Shown here: positions 6,110-7,346 of the stretch, one piece after another
How the letters are laid out: each line of letters starts with the position of its first letter
Numbering within the stretch: the stretch's first letter is position 1
Origin: JAAXTT01 sp964530215
GTDB taxonomy: Bacteria > Bacillota > Desulfotomaculia > Desulfotomaculales > Desulfocucumaceae
Assembly: GCA_964530215.1 (NCBI GenBank)
Contig: CAZHAJ010000089.1
Span: 1 to 7,346, forward strand
Direction: 5' to 3'
DNA: 7,346 nt
Position numbers and translations under genes: made by a program
The notes under the pieces: generated by a model
Told to the model about the DNA's origin: nothing
The model's input: only the letters and a program-made list of their open reading frames with translations
The model's database searches: none

Positions 6110-6460
6110 CTAAGCACCTAGAAATCCTAAATATTTTTCCTCGCTAAATCCTGTGACTAAATTCTTATCGTCCATTAGTATAGGCCTCACCATTATAGAA
6201 GGATAGTCTTGTATTAATTGAATAATCTCTCTCTCCCCCATAGATGAAAGCTCAGGTTTTAATTTTTTATACATCTGTCCTCTTTTATTAACAAGCTGTT
6301 CGATGGTGTAACCACCAATCTTAACTATTTTTCTAAGCTCAGTATCAGTAGGAGGTTCTTTTGAGATATTTCTGAAGTTAAAATCCACTTGCTGCTGGGA
6401 AAGCCACGCTTTCGCCTTTCGACACGTCTGTCAATTAGCAATACAGAAAAAAGTAATCAT
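6110..6460 (-). CDS. ArsC/Spx-family thioredoxin-fold selenoprotein (UGA = Sec10)
   Basis: Read from the ATG at 6460, with the in-frame TGA at 6433-6431 as selenocysteine, this is a 116-residue ArsC/Spx-like protein of normal family length. The N-terminus runs MITFFCIAN-U10-Q-T-C13-RKAKAWL, which aligns with the Cys10-x-x-Cys13 and 'CRKA.(A/K)WL' of Spx, YusI and ArsC-like proteins; Sec replaces the first, catalytic cysteine. The rest has the family 'KEPP' segment (35-38), 'RGQMYKKL' (59-66) and the 'VRPILMD' strand (about 92-98) with its conserved Arg-Pro. The family includes thiol reductases and the transcription factor Spx; which role applies here is open, though reductase-like chemistry fits Sec best. 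GGGTGAT (6465-6471 region) precedes the ATG by 4 nt. The shorter frame from a GTG at 6388 lacks a ribosome binding site and the whole active site. It is divergent from the Mn catalase. Confidence 0.87.
6399..6420 (-). promoter_or_regulatory. Candidate bacterial SECIS hairpin
   Basis: On the minus strand, in the mRNA immediately after the UGA, GAAAGgC (6420-6414) pairs with GCUUUC (6404-6399), with one bulged G. The 9-nt apical loop GAAAGCGUG (6413-6405) starts 17 nt after the UGA and has G as its first base. Bacterial SECIS elements need a short stem-loop within roughly 16-37 nt after UGA and a G in the first two loop positions, so the geometry fits. Weaker pairs (U-A and G-C around 6424-6423 with 6397-6396) could extend the stem below an internal loop holding unpaired bases. 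The fold was done by eye. Confidence 0.65.
6431..6433 (-). other. In-frame TGA codon, probable selenocysteine (residue 10)
   Basis: The only stop codon between the ATG at 6460 and the TAG/TAA end at 6110. It stands at the first position of the family's CxxC motif, and cysteine codons are TGT/TGC, so a TGA here conserves the redox position as Sec. Reading frame and family similarity continue without a break on both sides, which argues against frameshift or decay. Confidence 0.85.
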
Positions 6461-6481
6461 TTTTATCACCCTTTCCTGCTT

Positions 6482-6510
6482 ATAATAACACCTTTACCTG
6501 AATCTGGGAA
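6482..6510 (-). promoter_or_regulatory. Candidate promoter of the selenoprotein gene
   Basis: On the minus strand TTCCCA (6510-6505, 4 of 6 matches), a 17-nt spacer and TATTAT (6487-6482, 5 of 6 matches), ending about 21 nt before the ATG at 6460. The -35 hexamer lies in the first unit of the GC-rich repeats. The short leader makes this only a moderate candidate. Confidence 0.35.
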
Positions 6511-6611
6511 GCGCTGGGGAAGCGCTGGGGAAGCGCTGGGACGGTTCTTGCGCTTCCTTGCCTCGCTGTGGGGAAGCGCGGGGACGGTTCTTGCGCTTCC
6601 TTGCCTCGCTG
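6505..6611. repeat. Tandem GC-rich hairpin repeats (REP-like)
   Basis: Two nearly identical 42-bp units (6527-6568 and 6570-6611, one difference: T6537 against G6580), preceded by extra 11-bp units, GGAAGCGCTGG, at 6507 and 6518 (the third, at 6529, belongs to the first 42-bp unit). Each 42-bp unit forms a perfect 8-bp stem, GGAAGCGC/GCGCTTCC (6529-6536 with 6550-6557; 6572-6579 with 6593-6600), around a 13-nt loop containing GGGACGGTTCTT, followed by TTGCCTCGCTG. The block is far more GC-rich than its surroundings. Its GGGACGGTTCTT core resembles dispersed intergenic repeats I recall from clostridial genomes. It fills the centre of the 222-bp gap between the selenoprotein and the Mn catalase. 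Confidence 0.85.
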
Positions 6612-6670
6612 AATTAGTTTACTATCTGAACGAATATTTTGTACAAAAGCAATAAAAACTATAAAAAAAT

Positions 6671-6680
6671 GGGGGTGAGA
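6671..6680 (+). promoter_or_regulatory. Ribosome binding site of the Mn catalase gene
   Basis: GGGGGTGAGA just ahead of the ATG at 6683. I find no convincing promoter in 6612-6670; the TATAAA-like run at 6660-6665 is too close to the ribosome binding site. Confidence 0.65.
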
Positions 6681-6682
6681 TT

Positions 6683-7346
6683 ATGTTTAAACATGATAAG
6701 CAGTTACTTCGTTCTGTTGAAGTGGAAAGACCGAACCCTAATTATGCAGCTATGCTTCAAGAACAACTAGGTGGTCCTCAAGGTGAGCTTAAAGCAGCCA
6801 TGCAGTATATATCTCAAAGCTTTCGCATTAAAGATCCAGCAATCAAGGATGTTTTTCTTGATATAGCAGCTGAAGAACTTAGTCACATGGAAATGGTTGC
6901 TACCACAATTAATTTATTAAATGGACATGATCCACAAGCTCAAAATGCTACAGTGGGAAATATTGAAGCTCATGTTCTCACCGGCTTAAATCCAATGCTA
7001 ACCAATGCATCTGGACAGCTTTGGACAGCTGCATATGTAAATGTAACCGGTGACCTTGCTGCGGATATCCTTTCAAATATTGCCGCTGAACAACGTGCAA
7101 AAGTAGTTTATGAATATTTGCACCGACAAATCCAGGACAAAAAAGTTCGAGAAACGATTGATTTTTTGTTAAACCGAGAGGAAGCACATAACACCATGTT
7201 TCGTGAATGTTTTCAACGCATTCAGGACACAGGTTCAAACCTTGACTGGGGTGTGGACAAAGATGCTAGACTCTATTTTAATTTATCGAAGCCTGGAAAT
7301 TTTGTAGGTCAGCAGTTACACAATCCAAATCCACCCATGTTTAATA
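6683..7346 (+). CDS. Manganese catalase (3' end beyond the window)
   Basis: The first 221 residues of a non-haem dimanganese catalase, which dismutates hydrogen peroxide to water and oxygen in the cytoplasm or, for coat-associated relatives such as CotJC, in the spore. The four-helix-bundle ligands are all present: Glu35 (GGPQGELKAAMQY), Glu65 and His68 (AAEELSHMEMV), Glu136 (AAEQRAKVVYEY) and His169 (REEAHNTMF), in the order and spacing of the family. The 'Y..ML.EQLGGPQGE' start segment is also typical. The start at 6683 follows a strong ribosome binding site. The gene is cut by the window end in the C-terminal tail that wraps the neighbouring subunit in known structures. It is divergent from the ArsC/Spx-like selenoprotein, so two redox genes share one intergenic region. 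Confidence 0.93.
   Translation, partial: MFKHDKQLLRSVEVERPNPNYAAMLQEQLGGPQGELKAAMQYISQSFRIKDPAIKDVFLDIAAEELSHMEMVATTINLLNGHDPQAQNATVGNIEAHVLTGLNPMLTNASGQLWTAAYVNVTGDLAADILSNIAAEQRAKVVYEYLHRQIQDKKVRETIDFLLNREEAHNTMFRECFQRIQDTGSNLDWGVDKDARLYFNLSKPGNFVGQQLHNPNPPMFN

Noticed and set aside
6110..6388. A 92-residue protein starting at GTG 6388
   Set aside because: It has no ribosome binding site and lacks the conserved N-terminal strand and redox motif of its family; the upstream extension through TGA restores all of these.
6110..6460. ArsC-like gene as a nonsense-mutated pseudogene
   Set aside because: Only one stop exists, exactly at the redox cysteine position, with an intact frame, ribosome binding site and a SECIS-like hairpin; a random nonsense mutation is less likely.
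6505..6611. CRISPR array
   Set aside because: The units are directly adjacent palindromes without unique spacers, and no cas gene is present.
6389..6655. Plus-strand open frame of 88 codons
   Set aside because: It runs antisense to the selenoprotein's start and then through the tandem repeats, giving a repetitive low-complexity product with no recognisable domain.
6612..6670. Promoter of the Mn catalase
   Set aside because: TTGCCT-16-TATCTG and TTGTAC-15-TATAAA were weighed; the first has a poor -10 and the second would start transcription inside the ribosome binding site.
6978..7238. Minus-strand open frame inside the Mn catalase
   Set aside because: It is fully antisense to a gene with all catalytic ligands and has no ribosome binding site or family similarity.

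Overview
The window looks like part of a low-GC Firmicutes chromosome, most likely an anaerobic spore-former of the Clostridia (a Peptococcaceae-like lineage, or a Negativicute). This rests on AT-rich codon use, strong AGGAGG/GGGTGA-type ribosome binding sites, a clostridial-type DUF4397 protein, a manganese catalase and, above all, a gene that seems to need selenocysteine decoding. The taxonomic guess is an inference; no rRNA or marker gene is present.

Layout. At the left, a plus-strand gene (122-724) encodes a two-repeat DUF4397 protein. It converges on a long minus-strand block that reads from right to left: an ArsC/Spx-family selenoprotein (6460-6110), a small GNAT acetyltransferase of the NATD1/YjdJ type (6031-5747), a TetR regulator (5606-5022), a membrane-anchored alpha/beta hydrolase (5017-4064), and a three-gene MacAB-like export system (membrane fusion protein 3965-2796, FtsX/MacB permease 2795-1566, ATPase 1573-815). 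At the right edge, a plus-strand manganese catalase (6683 onward, cut by the window end) is divergent from the selenoprotein.

Main result. The obvious open reading frame of the ArsC/Spx-like gene seems to start at a GTG at 6388, with no ribosome binding site and without the redox-active N-terminus. Reading 24 codons further upstream gives an ATG at 6460 behind a good Shine-Dalgarno sequence, the family's beta-strand, and the active-site motif followed by CRKAKAWL. A single in-frame TGA (6433-6431) sits exactly at the first cysteine of the CxxC motif, giving U10-Q-T-C13. A hairpin lies just downstream of the TGA, where a bacterial SECIS element should be. The gene is best read as a full-length 116-residue selenoprotein that standard gene calling truncates.

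Regulation and repeats. The TetR gene has a near-consensus sigma-A promoter (TTGACA-17-TATACT) whose -10 box overlaps a TGAAC-N2-GTTCA palindrome, so autorepression is likely. TetR and hydrolase are tightly coupled, and the three exporter genes are translationally coupled to one another. The exporter may be read from the TetR promoter or from a weaker candidate promoter at 4031-4059. The divergent selenoprotein/catalase intergenic region carries GC-rich tandem hairpin repeats, and a diverged relative of them lies between the convergent genes at 761-797.
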